Part shown: piece by piece, positions 1-7,343 of the stretch | How the letters are laid out: every line of letters begins with the position of its first letter | How positions within the stretch are numbered: the stretch's first letter is position 1 | The notes under the pieces: model-generated | Told to the model about the DNA's origin: nothing | What the model saw: the letters and a program-made list of their open reading frames with translations, nothing else | The model's database searches: none | Position numbers and translations under genes: made by a program | From: Claveliimonas intestinigallinarum | GTDB lineage: Bacteria > Bacillota > Clostridia > Lachnospirales > Lachnospiraceae | Assembly: GCA_019115145.1 (NCBI GenBank) | Contig: DXED01000013.1 | Location: 1-64,000, forward strand | Length of the DNA stretch: 64,000 nt | Reading direction: 5' to 3'

Positions 1-250
1 GCTTGCGCTTCCCGATGACTTGGCGAGCCTTTAGGGGCGAGCCTAGTATCGCGGAAGCTTCCTCTCGTTCAATCTCGGTCCAGGAAAACTACTAGCTTTC
101 CTATCCCGTTATTTACTGTTGGCATCAGACCTTCGCTTTCGCTCGGTCTGATTTCCGTTCTGAATATTTCTCTTAGAAATTTTCAGGGTCGTTGTCTATT
201 GTTCAGTTATCAAGGTTCTTTTTGTCTTTTGCTGTCTCTCGCGAGTCAGC
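1..250 (-). other. probable rRNA operon leader (5' part)
   Basis: No open frame of note. Transcribed leftward from the strong promoter at 257-285, it contains short hairpins typical of rRNA leaders: an 8-bp stem 124-131/145-152 and a 6-bp stem 166-171/175-180. The stretch reading CTTGATAACTGAACAATAG on the minus strand resembles leader or spacer sequence seen next to 16S genes of Lachnospiraceae. The 16S gene itself would lie left of position 1, so this is an inference from promoter strength and sequence style. Confidence 0.55.
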
Positions 251-256
251 TTAAAT

Positions 257-285
257 ATAATACCATCTCTTTTCTTCTGTGTCAA
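257..285 (-). promoter_or_regulatory. strong sigma-A promoter (rRNA-type)
   Basis: On the minus strand TTGACA (280-285) and TATTAT (257-262) are separated by exactly 17 nt. The A/T-rich tract just upstream (286-320) resembles an UP element. It fires leftward into the leader at 1-250. Confidence 0.75.
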
Positions 286-393
286 TACTTTTTTTGAAGT
301 TTTTTTATTTTTTCTCAACACTCAATCGATAGTATATTTACAATAGAAGAAACACAATATATTCCATTGTTTTCCTTCTTCAATAAGGCAAAC

Positions 394-420
394 AAAAAAC
401 CACTGAGCTTCTCAGCAGTT
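394..420 (-). terminator. terminator of tRNA-Ser
   Basis: On the minus strand a 10-bp stem (398-407 with 411-420, two G-U pairs) with a 3-nt loop is followed by a run of U (394-399). The wobble pairs only work on the minus strand, which fixes the direction. Confidence 0.8.
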
Positions 421-429
421 TTTGCCTAA

Positions 430-517
430 CGGAGAAAGAGGGATTCGAACCCTCGCGCCGGTTGCCCGACCTACACCCTTAGCAGGGGCGCCTCTTCGGC
501 CTCTTGAGTATTTCTCC
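430..517 (-). tRNA. tRNA-Ser (anticodon GCT)
   Basis: The minus strand folds as a type II tRNA: 7-bp acceptor stem GGAGAAA/TTTCTCC, D arm CTC/GAG, anticodon arm CGCCC-CTGCTAA-GGGTG with anticodon GCT, a long variable arm as expected for serine, and a T arm GAGGG-TTCGAAT-CCCTC. The discriminator base is G (430). The 3' CCA is not encoded. It reads serine AGC/AGU codons. It has its own promoter (528-556) and terminator (394-420). Confidence 0.95.
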
Positions 518-527
518 AGCAGAAGTT

Positions 528-556
528 ATTATACTAAACCCCCGCATGATTGTCAA
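528..556 (-). promoter_or_regulatory. consensus promoter of tRNA-Ser
   Basis: Perfect TTGACA (551-556) and TATAAT (528-533) on the minus strand with a 17-nt spacer, 10 nt before the tRNA. The -35 box overlaps the last codons and stop of the MATE gene, so the tRNA can be made independently of the upstream operon. Confidence 0.85.
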
Positions 557-1914
557 CGTATTTTTTTCTTATTCTCCAAAAACGCTTTTCTACTGTAATA
601 TAGGATAAAAGCAAGCGCTGTCAGTATCCAAGTTACCGGATAGCTGAATATAATGGCATTGATAGTAGGCGCTATTTCCATGGCTCCCACAAGCCAGGCA
701 ATCCGGAGAAGGCAAATTCCAACCAGCGTGATGATCATAGGTACGAGAACGTCTCCCACGCCCCTCATAGCACCCGCCAGCACTTCGATGAACACGTAGA
801 CCACATACCACGGGGTGATGAGAAGCACCATCCGACTCCCAATCTCTATGACATTCTGATCGGACGTGAACATACGGAAAAGAGGAGTCCTCATTGCCAC
901 CAGCAGGATCACAATGACAGTGGACACAGCAAAATCCATGAGAAGGCAGATCTTTGTGCTCTTTTTTACTCTGTCCTTCTTTCCTGCGCCGTGGTTCTGT
1001 CCCACAAAGGAGGTGATGGCTATGCCGAAGGAGGTGCTGACCATCCAGAACACAGCATCCATCTTTCCAAAGGCGGACCAGGCTGCTGCCGTGTCTGTTC
1101 CAAAGGTATTCAGCGCCGCCTGGATGGCTATATTTGTAATGGCAAACAGGATAGACTCCACTGCTGTCGGTATCCCAAGCTGAAGCTGTGAGAAGAGAAT
1201 AGACCATGTAAAGCGCATCCTCTTCAGTGTGATCCGCAGCGCCCCTCTGTCCATGGCCAGCCGGATCGTAATGAGAACCGCGCTGAGCGCCTGGGAGAGA
1301 AATGTAGCTGCGGCAGCTCCCGCCACGCCCATCTCAAGTCCAGCCACAAACACAATGTCCAGCACAATATTTGCAAAGCAGCAGATAATCAGATAGTAGA
1401 GGGGCGTACGTGAATTTCCCGCCGCCCTCAGTATACTGGAGCCCATATTATATATGAAGGTAAAGGTGAGAGCCCCAAAATAAATGCGCAGATAGAGGAT
1501 CGCATCCCCCATGATCTCCCCAGGTGTATTCATCCATTCCAGCATGGATGGAGTCAGGAAAATGCCTGCTGCCGTCAGGACAATTCCTCCTGCCACGGCC
1601 AGTACATACGCATTGTGTACAGCCCTGCTGACAGATCTTCTGTCTCTCGCACCGAAAAAGTGAGCGATAATGACGGATGCCCCTGAGGAGAGGCCTGTGA
1701 AAAAACCCACCACAAGACTGGCTATCTGAGCGGAGGAGCCGCCTACCGCAGCCAGCGCCTCTTTCCCCACAAATTGCCCCACTACCACTGTATCTACTGT
1801 ATTATAAAGCTGCTGAAAAAAACTCCCCAGCATGATCGGGAAGAAGAAAATAAGAAGCTGCTTCCATATAACTCCCTCCGTGATCTGCCGGGAAGCATCT
1901 GTTTTTACAGACAT
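553..1914 (-). CDS. MATE family multidrug/sodium efflux transporter
   Basis: A 453-residue, strongly hydrophobic protein with about 12 membrane spans in two similar halves, the usual length for MATE exporters. The N-terminal segment with LGSFFQQLYNTVDTVVVGQF and the following GFFTGLSSGASVIIAHFFG is the typical first-helix pair of the MATE family, which expels organic cations or drugs in exchange for Na+ or H+. The substrate cannot be read from sequence. It starts 12 nt after plsC and is the last gene of the fumarase-plsC-MATE operon. Its stop codon overlaps the promoter of tRNA-Ser. Confidence 0.9.
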   Translation of the reverse strand: MSVKTDASRQITEGVIWKQLLIFFFPIMLGSFFQQLYNTVDTVVVGQFVGKEALAAVGGSSAQIASLVVGFFTGLSSGASVIIAHFFGARDRRSVSRAVHNAYVLAVAGGIVLTAAGIFLTPSMLEWMNTPGEIMGDAILYLRIYFGALTFTFIYNMGSSILRAAGNSRTPLYYLIICCFANIVLDIVFVAGLEMGVAGAAAATFLSQALSAVLITIRLAMDRGALRITLKRMRFTWSILFSQLQLGIPTAVESILFAITNIAIQAALNTFGTDTAAAWSAFGKMDAVFWMVSTSFGIAITSFVGQNHGAGKKDRVKKSTKICLLMDFAVSTVIVILLVAMRTPLFRMFTSDQNVIEIGSRMVLLITPWYVVYVFIEVLAGAMRGVGDVLVPMIITLVGICLLRIAWLVGAMEIAPTINAIIFSYPVTWILTALAFILYYSRKAFLENKKKIR

Positions 1915-1926
1915 ATTAATCCCCTT

Positions 1927-2640
1927 TTATTTCGCATACTGACTGATAACCGCCTCGATCCGCTTCTTCACCTCCGCCGCTATCTCTGTGGTCTTCATAT
2001 CCTTGTACTCCTCATAGTACATGGGCTCCAGGAAATGTACCTGGACTGTGACCGGGCTAATGGTGTTAGTGTCAAAGGGCTTGAAGGAATCGATAAGGGC
2101 CACCGGGACAATAGGGCATTTGGCCTTTGTGGCAGATTTGAAGCTGCCTCCCTTGAACTCCCCGGGATGGTTGCCGTTCTTTGACCGTGTTCCCTCCGCA
2201 AAAATCAGATAGTTGCGTCCCTTTTTCACTTCCTCTGTCACGTGGATGATGACCTGCATGGCCTGGCGCACATCCTCTCTGTCCAGCATATAGGCCTTCA
2301 TACAGGCAAAAACCTGCTTTAAAAACTGGATGTTTCGAATTTCTTTTTTCGCCACCACGGCAAAGGGTCTGGGGCAGGCCTCAATGATGGCCAGCACATC
2401 GTAAAGTCCCTGGTGATTAGGGAAAAACATAAATCCGTTCTCTTTCGGAAGATTTTCCACTCCAAAGGAGGCGATCTTTACATTGCCGCCCCGGTTTGCC
2501 CGTAGGGTGATATATTTCAGAAGGGCGTACTGCTCCTCATCCGTATATTTTTCTGTGTGTGCCGCGTGATAGCAGAGCTTGCACCACGCGTACGGAACGA
2601 GGAGGATGTTCCGGAAGATCATTAGTAATATCCTTTTCAT
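1927..2640 (-). CDS. plsC: 1-acylglycerol-3-phosphate O-acyltransferase
   Basis: A 237-residue LPLAT-fold acyltransferase that adds the second acyl chain to lysophosphatidic acid in phospholipid synthesis at the membrane. Both catalytic blocks are visible: NHQGLYD (His76 and Asp81, the HX4D motif) and FAEGTR (Glu149-Arg152). The N-terminal hydrophobic stretch probably anchors it to the membrane. The ATG at 2640 is preceded by AGAAGGAG at good spacing. It lies between the fumarase beta subunit (20 nt upstream) and the MATE gene (12 nt downstream), so it is co-transcribed, although no metabolic link to fumarase is evident. Confidence 0.88.
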   Translation of the reverse strand: MKRILLMIFRNILLVPYAWCKLCYHAAHTEKYTDEEQYALLKYITLRANRGGNVKIASFGVENLPKENGFMFFPNHQGLYDVLAIIEACPRPFAVVAKKEIRNIQFLKQVFACMKAYMLDREDVRQAMQVIIHVTEEVKKGRNYLIFAEGTRSKNGNHPGEFKGGSFKSATKAKCPIVPVALIDSFKPFDTNTISPVTVQVHFLEPMYYEEYKDMKTTEIAAEVKKRIEAVISQYAK

Positions 2641-2660
2641 TATCGTTAGCTCCTTCTATT

Positions 2661-3209
2661 TTATTTCCTGTATTCTCTGATGGCCGTCTCGTAAAGATTA
2701 TTTCCCTGGCTGTCAATGACGACGATGACCGGGAAATTCTCCACCTCCAGGCGGCGTATGGCCTCTGTTCCCAGATCATCGTAGGCGATCACCTCTGATT
2801 TTTTGATACATTTCGACAGAAGGGCGCCTGCTCCGCCCACCGCCGCAAAATAGACACAGCCGTTGCGCACGATGGCATCCATCACATCCTGGGTCCTCTT
2901 TCCTTTTCCGATCATGGCTCCAAGTCCCAGATCAAGAAGCCTGGGAGTGTACCTGTCCATCCGGCTGGCCGTTGTAGGGCCTGCTGACCCGATGGGACGG
3001 CCTTCCCTTGCCGGGGAAGGGCCCATGTAATAGATAACCTGATCCTTTATATCAAGAGGAAGCTTTTCCCCTCTGTCCAGGGTCTCGTCCATCCTCTTGT
3101 GTGCTGCATCCCGGGCCGTGTATATGGTACCTGTAAGATACACATAGTCCCCGGATTTAAGCCCTGCTGCCTCTTCCTTTGTCATTGGCACATTCATATG
3201 TTTTTCCAT
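2661..3209 (-). CDS. class I fumarase / Fe-S hydro-lyase, beta subunit
   Basis: A 182-residue protein matching the C-terminal (swivelling) half of class I iron-sulfur fumarases and tartrate dehydratases, encoded separately as in many anaerobes. The motifs GPSPAREGRPIGSAGPTTASRMD and KGKRTQ are characteristic substrate-binding elements, and YFAAVGGAGALL follows. Together with the alpha subunit encoded directly upstream (52-nt gap) it should catalyse reversible hydration of fumarate to malate. Fumarate is more likely than tartrate, but sequence inspection alone does not separate them. The start has AGGAGAGC upstream. Confidence 0.88.
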   Translation of the reverse strand: MEKHMNVPMTKEEAAGLKSGDYVYLTGTIYTARDAAHKRMDETLDRGEKLPLDIKDQVIYYMGPSPAREGRPIGSAGPTTASRMDRYTPRLLDLGLGAMIGKGKRTQDVMDAIVRNGCVYFAAVGGAGALLSKCIKKSEVIAYDDLGTEAIRRLEVENFPVIVVIDSQGNNLYETAIREYRK

Positions 3210-3261
3210 ATTTTCCGCTCTCCTGTTTCTTTGTATATGACCAGCTTTTATATTCCGTCTC

Positions 3262-4104
3262 CTATATTTCTCTCACTACATGCCGGTTTACATGACAGCA
3301 GATGTTCACAGCCACCGGCAGACCCGCAATGTGGGTGGGATAGGTGTTCACATTGACCGCAAAGGCTGTCGTGCTTCCTCCCAGTCCTCCCGGCCCGATG
3401 CCGAGACAGTTGATTTTCTCCAGCATCTCCTCCTCCAGCTCTTTCACCCACGGAATGGAAGAGTGAGAGCCTGCGTCCCTTGTCAGCGCCTCCTTTGCCA
3501 TGAGGGCACATTTCTCAAAGGTACCTCCCACGCCAACGCCCACAACCATGGGCGGACAGGCGTTGGGGCCCGCATCTTTGACAGCCGTCAGAATGGCGTT
3601 TTTCACTCCCTCCAGACCGTCCGCAGGCTTCAGCATGAAAACCCGGCTCATATTTTCGCTTCCAAATCCTTTGGGCGCCACCTTGATCTTTACTTTATCC
3701 CCTGCCACGATCCTTGTATGGATGACAGCGGGTGTATTGTCCTTTGTATTTTCTCTGAGGATAGGATCTCCCACAACAGATTTCCGCAGATACCCTTCTG
3801 TGTATCCCTGGCGGACACCCTCATTTACGGCATCCTCCAGAAGTCCTCCCTCCAGGTGCACATCCTGGCCGATCTCCAGAAAGACGACCGCCATGCCCGT
3901 GTCCTGACAGATGGGAATCATATCCTTGGCCGCAATCTCCAGATTTTCCCTGAGCTGTGCTAATATCTGTCTCCCCAGGGGCGCCGCCTCTGTCTTTGCC
4001 GCGCGATTCATAACAGCCTCCATATCCTCTGACAGATAATGGTTGGCCTCTATACACATTTCTTTAATGTTTTCTGTTATCTCACTTACCTGGACTGTCC
4101 GCAT
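3262..4104 (-). CDS. class I fumarase / Fe-S hydro-lyase, alpha subunit
   Basis: A 280-residue protein matching the N-terminal, [4Fe-4S]-binding half of class I fumarases. Likely cluster ligands are Cys66 in PICQDTG, Cys183 in NACPP, and one of Cys269/Cys270 in the C-terminal NICCHVNR. GVGVGGTFEKC and GPGGLGGSTTAF are typical family segments. It is the first gene of the fumarase-plsC-MATE operon, with its own promoter at 4162-4190 on the minus strand. The enzyme is cytoplasmic and expected to be oxygen-sensitive, which fits an anaerobe. Confidence 0.9.
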   Translation of the reverse strand: MRTVQVSEITENIKEMCIEANHYLSEDMEAVMNRAAKTEAAPLGRQILAQLRENLEIAAKDMIPICQDTGMAVVFLEIGQDVHLEGGLLEDAVNEGVRQGYTEGYLRKSVVGDPILRENTKDNTPAVIHTRIVAGDKVKIKVAPKGFGSENMSRVFMLKPADGLEGVKNAILTAVKDAGPNACPPMVVGVGVGGTFEKCALMAKEALTRDAGSHSSIPWVKELEEEMLEKINCLGIGPGGLGGSTTAFAVNVNTYPTHIAGLPVAVNICCHVNRHVVREI

Positions 4105-4161
4105 TGATTTCCTCCCAATGTAAATAGTGTAAGGGCGCCTCCGCCCGTATATTCCCTAACT

Positions 4162-4190
4162 AGTATACTGTCTTTATCCATATATTTCAA
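4162..4190 (-). promoter_or_regulatory. promoter of the fumarase operon
   Basis: Minus-strand TTGAAA (4185-4190) and TATACT (4162-4167), spacer 17 nt, about 58 nt before the alpha-subunit start. It is back to back with the ytrA-type promoter at 4199-4227. Confidence 0.75.
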
Positions 4191-4198
4191 TTCCAGTA

Positions 4199-4227
4199 TT
4201 GACATTTTCCTACCCTCATGCTTTAAT
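4199..4227 (+). promoter_or_regulatory. promoter of the GntR/ABC operon
   Basis: TTGACA (4199-4204) and TTTAAT (4222-4227) with a 17-nt spacer, followed within 10 nt by the inverted repeat at 4237-4258. Confidence 0.75.
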
Positions 4228-4236
4228 ACATATATA

Positions 4237-4273
4237 GTTAATTACTCAACCAATTAACCACAACACCAATTAA
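4237..4273 (+). promoter_or_regulatory. probable operator for the YtrA-type regulator
   Basis: A perfect 7-bp inverted repeat GTTAATT (4237-4243) / AATTAAC (4252-4258) lies just downstream of the -10 box. CCAATTAA occurs twice, at 4250-4257 and 4266-4273, 16 bp apart. The position over the transcript start suits autorepression by the GntR protein encoded 16 bp further on. Confidence 0.5.
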
Positions 4274-4288
4274 GGAGGTGTCTATGGA

Positions 4289-4657
4289 GTGAATATCAAT
4301 CCAGGCCAGGATAAGCCTATTTTTATCCAGATAGCGGAGGGAATTGAGGACGGCATCCTCACGGGGGCCTTTCCGGAGGAGTCGCAGATCCCGTCCATTA
4401 CGGAATTCTCCGTGAATTATAAGATCAATCCGGCTACAGCCCTCAAGGGCATCAATCTTCTTGTGGACGACAACATTATTTATAAGAAAAGGGGAGTTGG
4501 CATGTTTGTGGCAGAGGGAGCTGTACAGAAGCTCAGAAAAAAGAGGCAGGACCATTTTTACGCGAACTATATAAGCAGCCTTGTGGACGAGGCAAAGAGG
4601 CTTGGCATCACAAGCGAGGATGTCATTGCCATGATCGAGAGGGGGTTTTCTAAATGA
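4289..4657 (+). CDS. GntR family (YtrA subfamily) transcriptional regulator
   Basis: A 122-residue protein with an N-terminal winged helix of GntR type (PIFIQIAEGIEDGILTGAFPEESQIPSI, then a recognition helix around INPATALKGINLLVDDNI) and a short helical tail instead of a large effector domain, as in the YtrA subfamily. Such regulators control adjacent ABC transporters, often in response to cell-envelope stress. The start is GTG at 4289, 10 nt after GGAGG. An ATG at 4284 after the same ribosome site would code only Met-Glu-stop. It overlaps the ABC ATPase gene by 4 nt (ATGA). Confidence 0.88.
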   Translation: MNINPGQDKPIFIQIAEGIEDGILTGAFPEESQIPSITEFSVNYKINPATALKGINLLVDDNIIYKKRGVGMFVAEGAVQKLRKKRQDHFYANYISSLVDEAKRLGITSEDVIAMIERGFSK

Positions 4658-5514
4658 GAGGAATCGAAGTAAAAAACGTATCCAAGTCCTTTAAGGACAC
4701 ACAGGCTCTGCGAAATGTGAGCCTCACCTTTGAGGAGGGAAAAATCTACGGACTGCTGGGGCGAAATGGAGCCGGCAAATCCACTCTCCTCAATATCATC
4801 AGCAACCGGAAATATCCGAACGAGGGGTATGTGTCAGTGGACGGTGTTCCCTCGGCGGAAAACGACGAGGCTCTTAGGAAAATGTTCCTCATCAATGAGA
4901 TGAACCTTTACCCGGAGAGCATGAGGGTAAGGGACGCCTTCAAGGTGACAAAGACCTTTTACCCTTCCTTTGACGAGGAGTATGCGCTGAAGCTTTCGGA
5001 AATGTTTGAATTGAATATAAAAAAGAAGATCAAAAGCCTGTCCACCGGTTACCAGTCCATCTTCCGAAATGTGCTGGCCCTGTCCGTGAATGTGCCCTAC
5101 GTCTTTTTCGACGAGCCGGTTTTGGGACTGGATGCCTACCACAGGGATCTCTTTTACAGACTTTTGATTGAAAAGTACAGCGAGGAGCCGTTTACGGCGG
5201 TGATCTCCACCCACCTCATCGAAGAGGTGGCAAATGTCATAGAAGAAGTAATTATCATAAAAAAAGGTGAAATTCTGAAAAATCAGTCCAGGGACAGCAT
5301 CCTGGAAAACAGCTGCACAGTGTCCGGAACCATCTCTCAGGTGGACGCCTATGTCTCCTCCCTGCCGGCTGGTGCGGAGGTGATCGGCTCAGACACGATC
5401 GGCGGGCTGAAGTCAGTCTACATCTGCGGCGATACGGGCTCTCGGATGCCTGAAGGTCTGGAGAGGTCAGCCATGGACCTGCAGAAGCTGTTTATCCAAC
5501 TCACCTCTATGTAG
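4654..5514 (+). CDS. ABC transporter ATP-binding protein (YtrB-like)
   Basis: A 286-residue ABC ATPase. Walker A GRNGAGKST is near residue 37, the signature is a divergent LSTGYQS near 127, Walker B is VFFDEPVLGLD and the switch histidine lies in ISTHLIEEV. The C-terminal 60 residues form a small extra domain. It overlaps the GntR regulator (ATGA) and is followed by a membrane subunit, so the three make one export-type or envelope-stress ABC system. The substrate is unknown. Confidence 0.9.
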   Translation: MRGIEVKNVSKSFKDTQALRNVSLTFEEGKIYGLLGRNGAGKSTLLNIISNRKYPNEGYVSVDGVPSAENDEALRKMFLINEMNLYPESMRVRDAFKVTKTFYPSFDEEYALKLSEMFELNIKKKIKSLSTGYQSIFRNVLALSVNVPYVFFDEPVLGLDAYHRDLFYRLLIEKYSEEPFTAVISTHLIEEVANVIEEVIIIKKGEILKNQSRDSILENSCTVSGTISQVDAYVSSLPAGAEVIGSDTIGGLKSVYICGDTGSRMPEGLERSAMDLQKLFIQLTSM

Positions 5515-5546
5515 CTGTATCTGATCTGAAAGGAGTGTTAAAGAGT

Positions 5547-6275
5547 ATGAAAAAGATTTTGAAATATCAGTGTTTTGACCTTGCCAAGGCGCTTGTCGTC
5601 TACTATCTCGTCATCATCCTTATCATTGCTCTCGCTGTAGTCGGGCTGAACGTGACCGGCAGCACGAAGAGAGGCGGGCTTGGATTTTCCTCCGAGTTCT
5701 TCTGTTTCATCGTAGGGCTTTGCATGTTCCGGGAGTATTTCTACCTGTTTATGCAGAACAGCGTCTCCAGAAAGAAGATTTTCGCTGGCGCCTGCATGTG
5801 CCTTGTAGTCCTCAGCGCTGTCATGTCCATCATGGATGTGCTGGCCCTCCACGTGTTTGAGGCGCTGCCCGGCAGCAATATAACCTATATGACCCTCTCC
5901 TCCACACTCTACTATGGCTATATGACCAGTGCCGGCCCTGTGCTGCGCCTGCTGATAGAGCTGGTGATCACCTTCCTTCTCATGTACGCCTTCTTTGTGG
6001 TGGGGTATCTCATATCCATCTGCTTCTACCGCTCTCCCAAGTCCGGGAAGATCGGCATTGCGGTTGGGCTTCCCCTTCTGGTAGTCGGAGGCATCCCTGT
6101 CCTCATGGTGGCCTTCCCGGAAGTTTTTGCCAGACTGATGTCCCTCTTTCTCTTTTGCATGGGATATTCGGACACCTCCAACGGCAATCCCTTCATCGGG
6201 ATGGTGTCGCTGACCGTCTTCTCCCTGGTCATTACTGGTATTAGCTACAGGGCTGTGAAAGGCGCCCAGATCTGA
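5547..6275 (+). CDS. ABC transporter membrane subunit (putative permease)
   Basis: A 242-residue protein with about six hydrophobic segments and no recognisable soluble domain. It follows the ABC ATPase and is presumably its permease. I prefer ATG 5547, about 11 nt after AAAGGAG. A GTG at 5535 would overlap the ribosome-binding site itself. I do not recognise a specific family beyond the ABC-2-like membrane partners found in YtrA-controlled operons. A clear terminator follows at 6298-6341. Confidence 0.75.
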   Translation: MKKILKYQCFDLAKALVVYYLVIILIIALAVVGLNVTGSTKRGGLGFSSEFFCFIVGLCMFREYFYLFMQNSVSRKKIFAGACMCLVVLSAVMSIMDVLALHVFEALPGSNITYMTLSSTLYYGYMTSAGPVLRLLIELVITFLLMYAFFVVGYLISICFYRSPKSGKIGIAVGLPLLVVGGIPVLMVAFPEVFARLMSLFLFCMGYSDTSNGNPFIGMVSLTVFSLVITGISYRAVKGAQI

Positions 6276-6297
6276 ATTCTCACAAAATCATACAGAT

Positions 6298-6341
6298 AGC
6301 CCTCCGGCTGATGATCAACATCGTATCCGGAGGGCTTTTTT
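6298..6341 (+). terminator. terminator of the GntR/ABC operon
   Basis: Ten-bp stem AGCCCTCCGG (6298-6307) / CCGGAGGGCT (6327-6336) followed by TTTTTT. It also sits at the end of the convergent lpdD gene and may stop both transcripts. Confidence 0.88.
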
Positions 6342-6360
6342 ACTGTAGGTTATCTTTTCT

Positions 6361-6714
6361 TTATATTTCAATCTCCTCCACAGCCCTCTGGACCTCTCCG
6401 ATCTGCTCCTCTGTGATCCCGTCCACATGAAAGCCGCCGGTGCACACCACCGTGGCATTCCTGGACGCGGCCATCTTCTCTGCCAGGTACCGGCACAGAT
6501 ACTCGTCCTTGTGTCCTGTCACATTGATGACAGAGGCTGTGCTTCCAGGTCTCCCATCCCCCTTAAGGGAAGGGCGGGGAAGAGCCAGCACTGTACAGCC
6601 AATATGTGGACTGTCCCCTCCCTGGAGAAGTATATGATAATCTTTTCCAACCTTTGTAAACTTTATAGTTAATTTTGCAAAAGAGATCTCTCTTTCTATC
6701 ACTTTTTCTTCCAT
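6361..6714 (-). CDS. lpdD: LpdD-like prenylated-FMN chaperone / decarboxylase accessory protein
   Basis: A 117-residue protein resembling the LpdD family encoded with UbiD-type gallate and phenolic acid decarboxylases. Visible features are GGDSPHIGCTVLALPRPS near residue 33, INVTGHKDEYLC near 64 and GGFHVDGITEEQI near 93. LpdD proteins are thought to help mature or stabilise the prenyl-FMN-dependent decarboxylase; the name here rests on pattern recognition and context. It is the third gene of the ubiD-ubiX-lpdD operon, 41 nt after ubiX, with GAGG before its start. Confidence 0.72.
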   Translation of the reverse strand: MEEKVIEREISFAKLTIKFTKVGKDYHILLQGGDSPHIGCTVLALPRPSLKGDGRPGSTASVINVTGHKDEYLCRYLAEKMAASRNATVVCTGGFHVDGITEEQIGEVQRAVEEIEI

Positions 6715-6755
6715 TTAAATTTTCCTCTAAGACATGCTTCTTCCGACTCTTCGGG

Positions 6756-7343
6756 CTAGATTCCCTCCCACCGGCGGTATCCCTCTGCCTCAATTCCAAA
6801 GGGTTCCACAAGCTTGGCGGCTATATGGTGTATCATATCCTGAATACACTCCGGCTTCTGGTAAAAGGTGAGCATAGGCGGAATGATCCGGACTCCCGGC
6901 ATTCTGGACAGCTCATACATATTTCTCAGATGAATGGGGCTTAAGGGCGTCTCCCGGGCCGCCAGGACAAGAGGCCGCTGCTCCTTGATGGTCACATCAG
7001 CGGCCCGGAGGATCAGGTTGTCCGCATAGCCGCCGCAGATGCCGGCCACTGTCTTCATGCTGCAGGGGACGATCAGCATCCCCTCCGTTCTGTAGGAGCC
7101 GCTGGCAGGACCGGCCCCTGTTTCCTCCGGGCTGTACACCTGATCTGCCAGCTTCTCTATTTCTTCTTTTGTGCAGTCCAGCTCGTGCTCCATGGTGAGT
7201 ACCGCGCTCCTGCTCATGATGAGGACTGACTCATACGCGGGCTCCTGACGGATCATCTGCAGACATTCCTGCAAAATCGGCATCCCACTTGCACCCGTAG
7301 CTGCAACGATAATTTTTTTCTTTCTCAATTTACTATTTTGCAT
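6756..7343 (-). CDS. ubiX: UbiX-family flavin prenyltransferase
   Basis: A 195-residue UbiX/Pad1 homologue that prenylates FMN to prenyl-FMN, the cofactor of UbiD decarboxylases. The N-terminal AATGASGMPIL (residues 14-24) is the flavin phosphate-binding loop, and LIVPCSMKTVAGI plus LVLAARETPLSPIHLRNM are family hallmarks. It overlaps the end of ubiD by 11 nt, which implies translational coupling. The product should be cytosolic and supply cofactor to the neighbouring decarboxylase. Confidence 0.92.
   Translation of the reverse strand: MQNSKLRKKKIIVAATGASGMPILQECLQMIRQEPAYESVLIMSRSAVLTMEHELDCTKEEIEKLADQVYSPEETGAGPASGSYRTEGMLIVPCSMKTVAGICGGYADNLILRAADVTIKEQRPLVLAARETPLSPIHLRNMYELSRMPGVRIIPPMLTFYQKPECIQDMIHHIAAKLVEPFGIEAEGYRRWEGI

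Noticed and set aside
1..250. rRNA spacer or 3' flank rather than leader
   Set aside because: The strong promoter at 257-285 points into this segment from its right side, which fits a leader. Without the 16S sequence itself this stays an inference.
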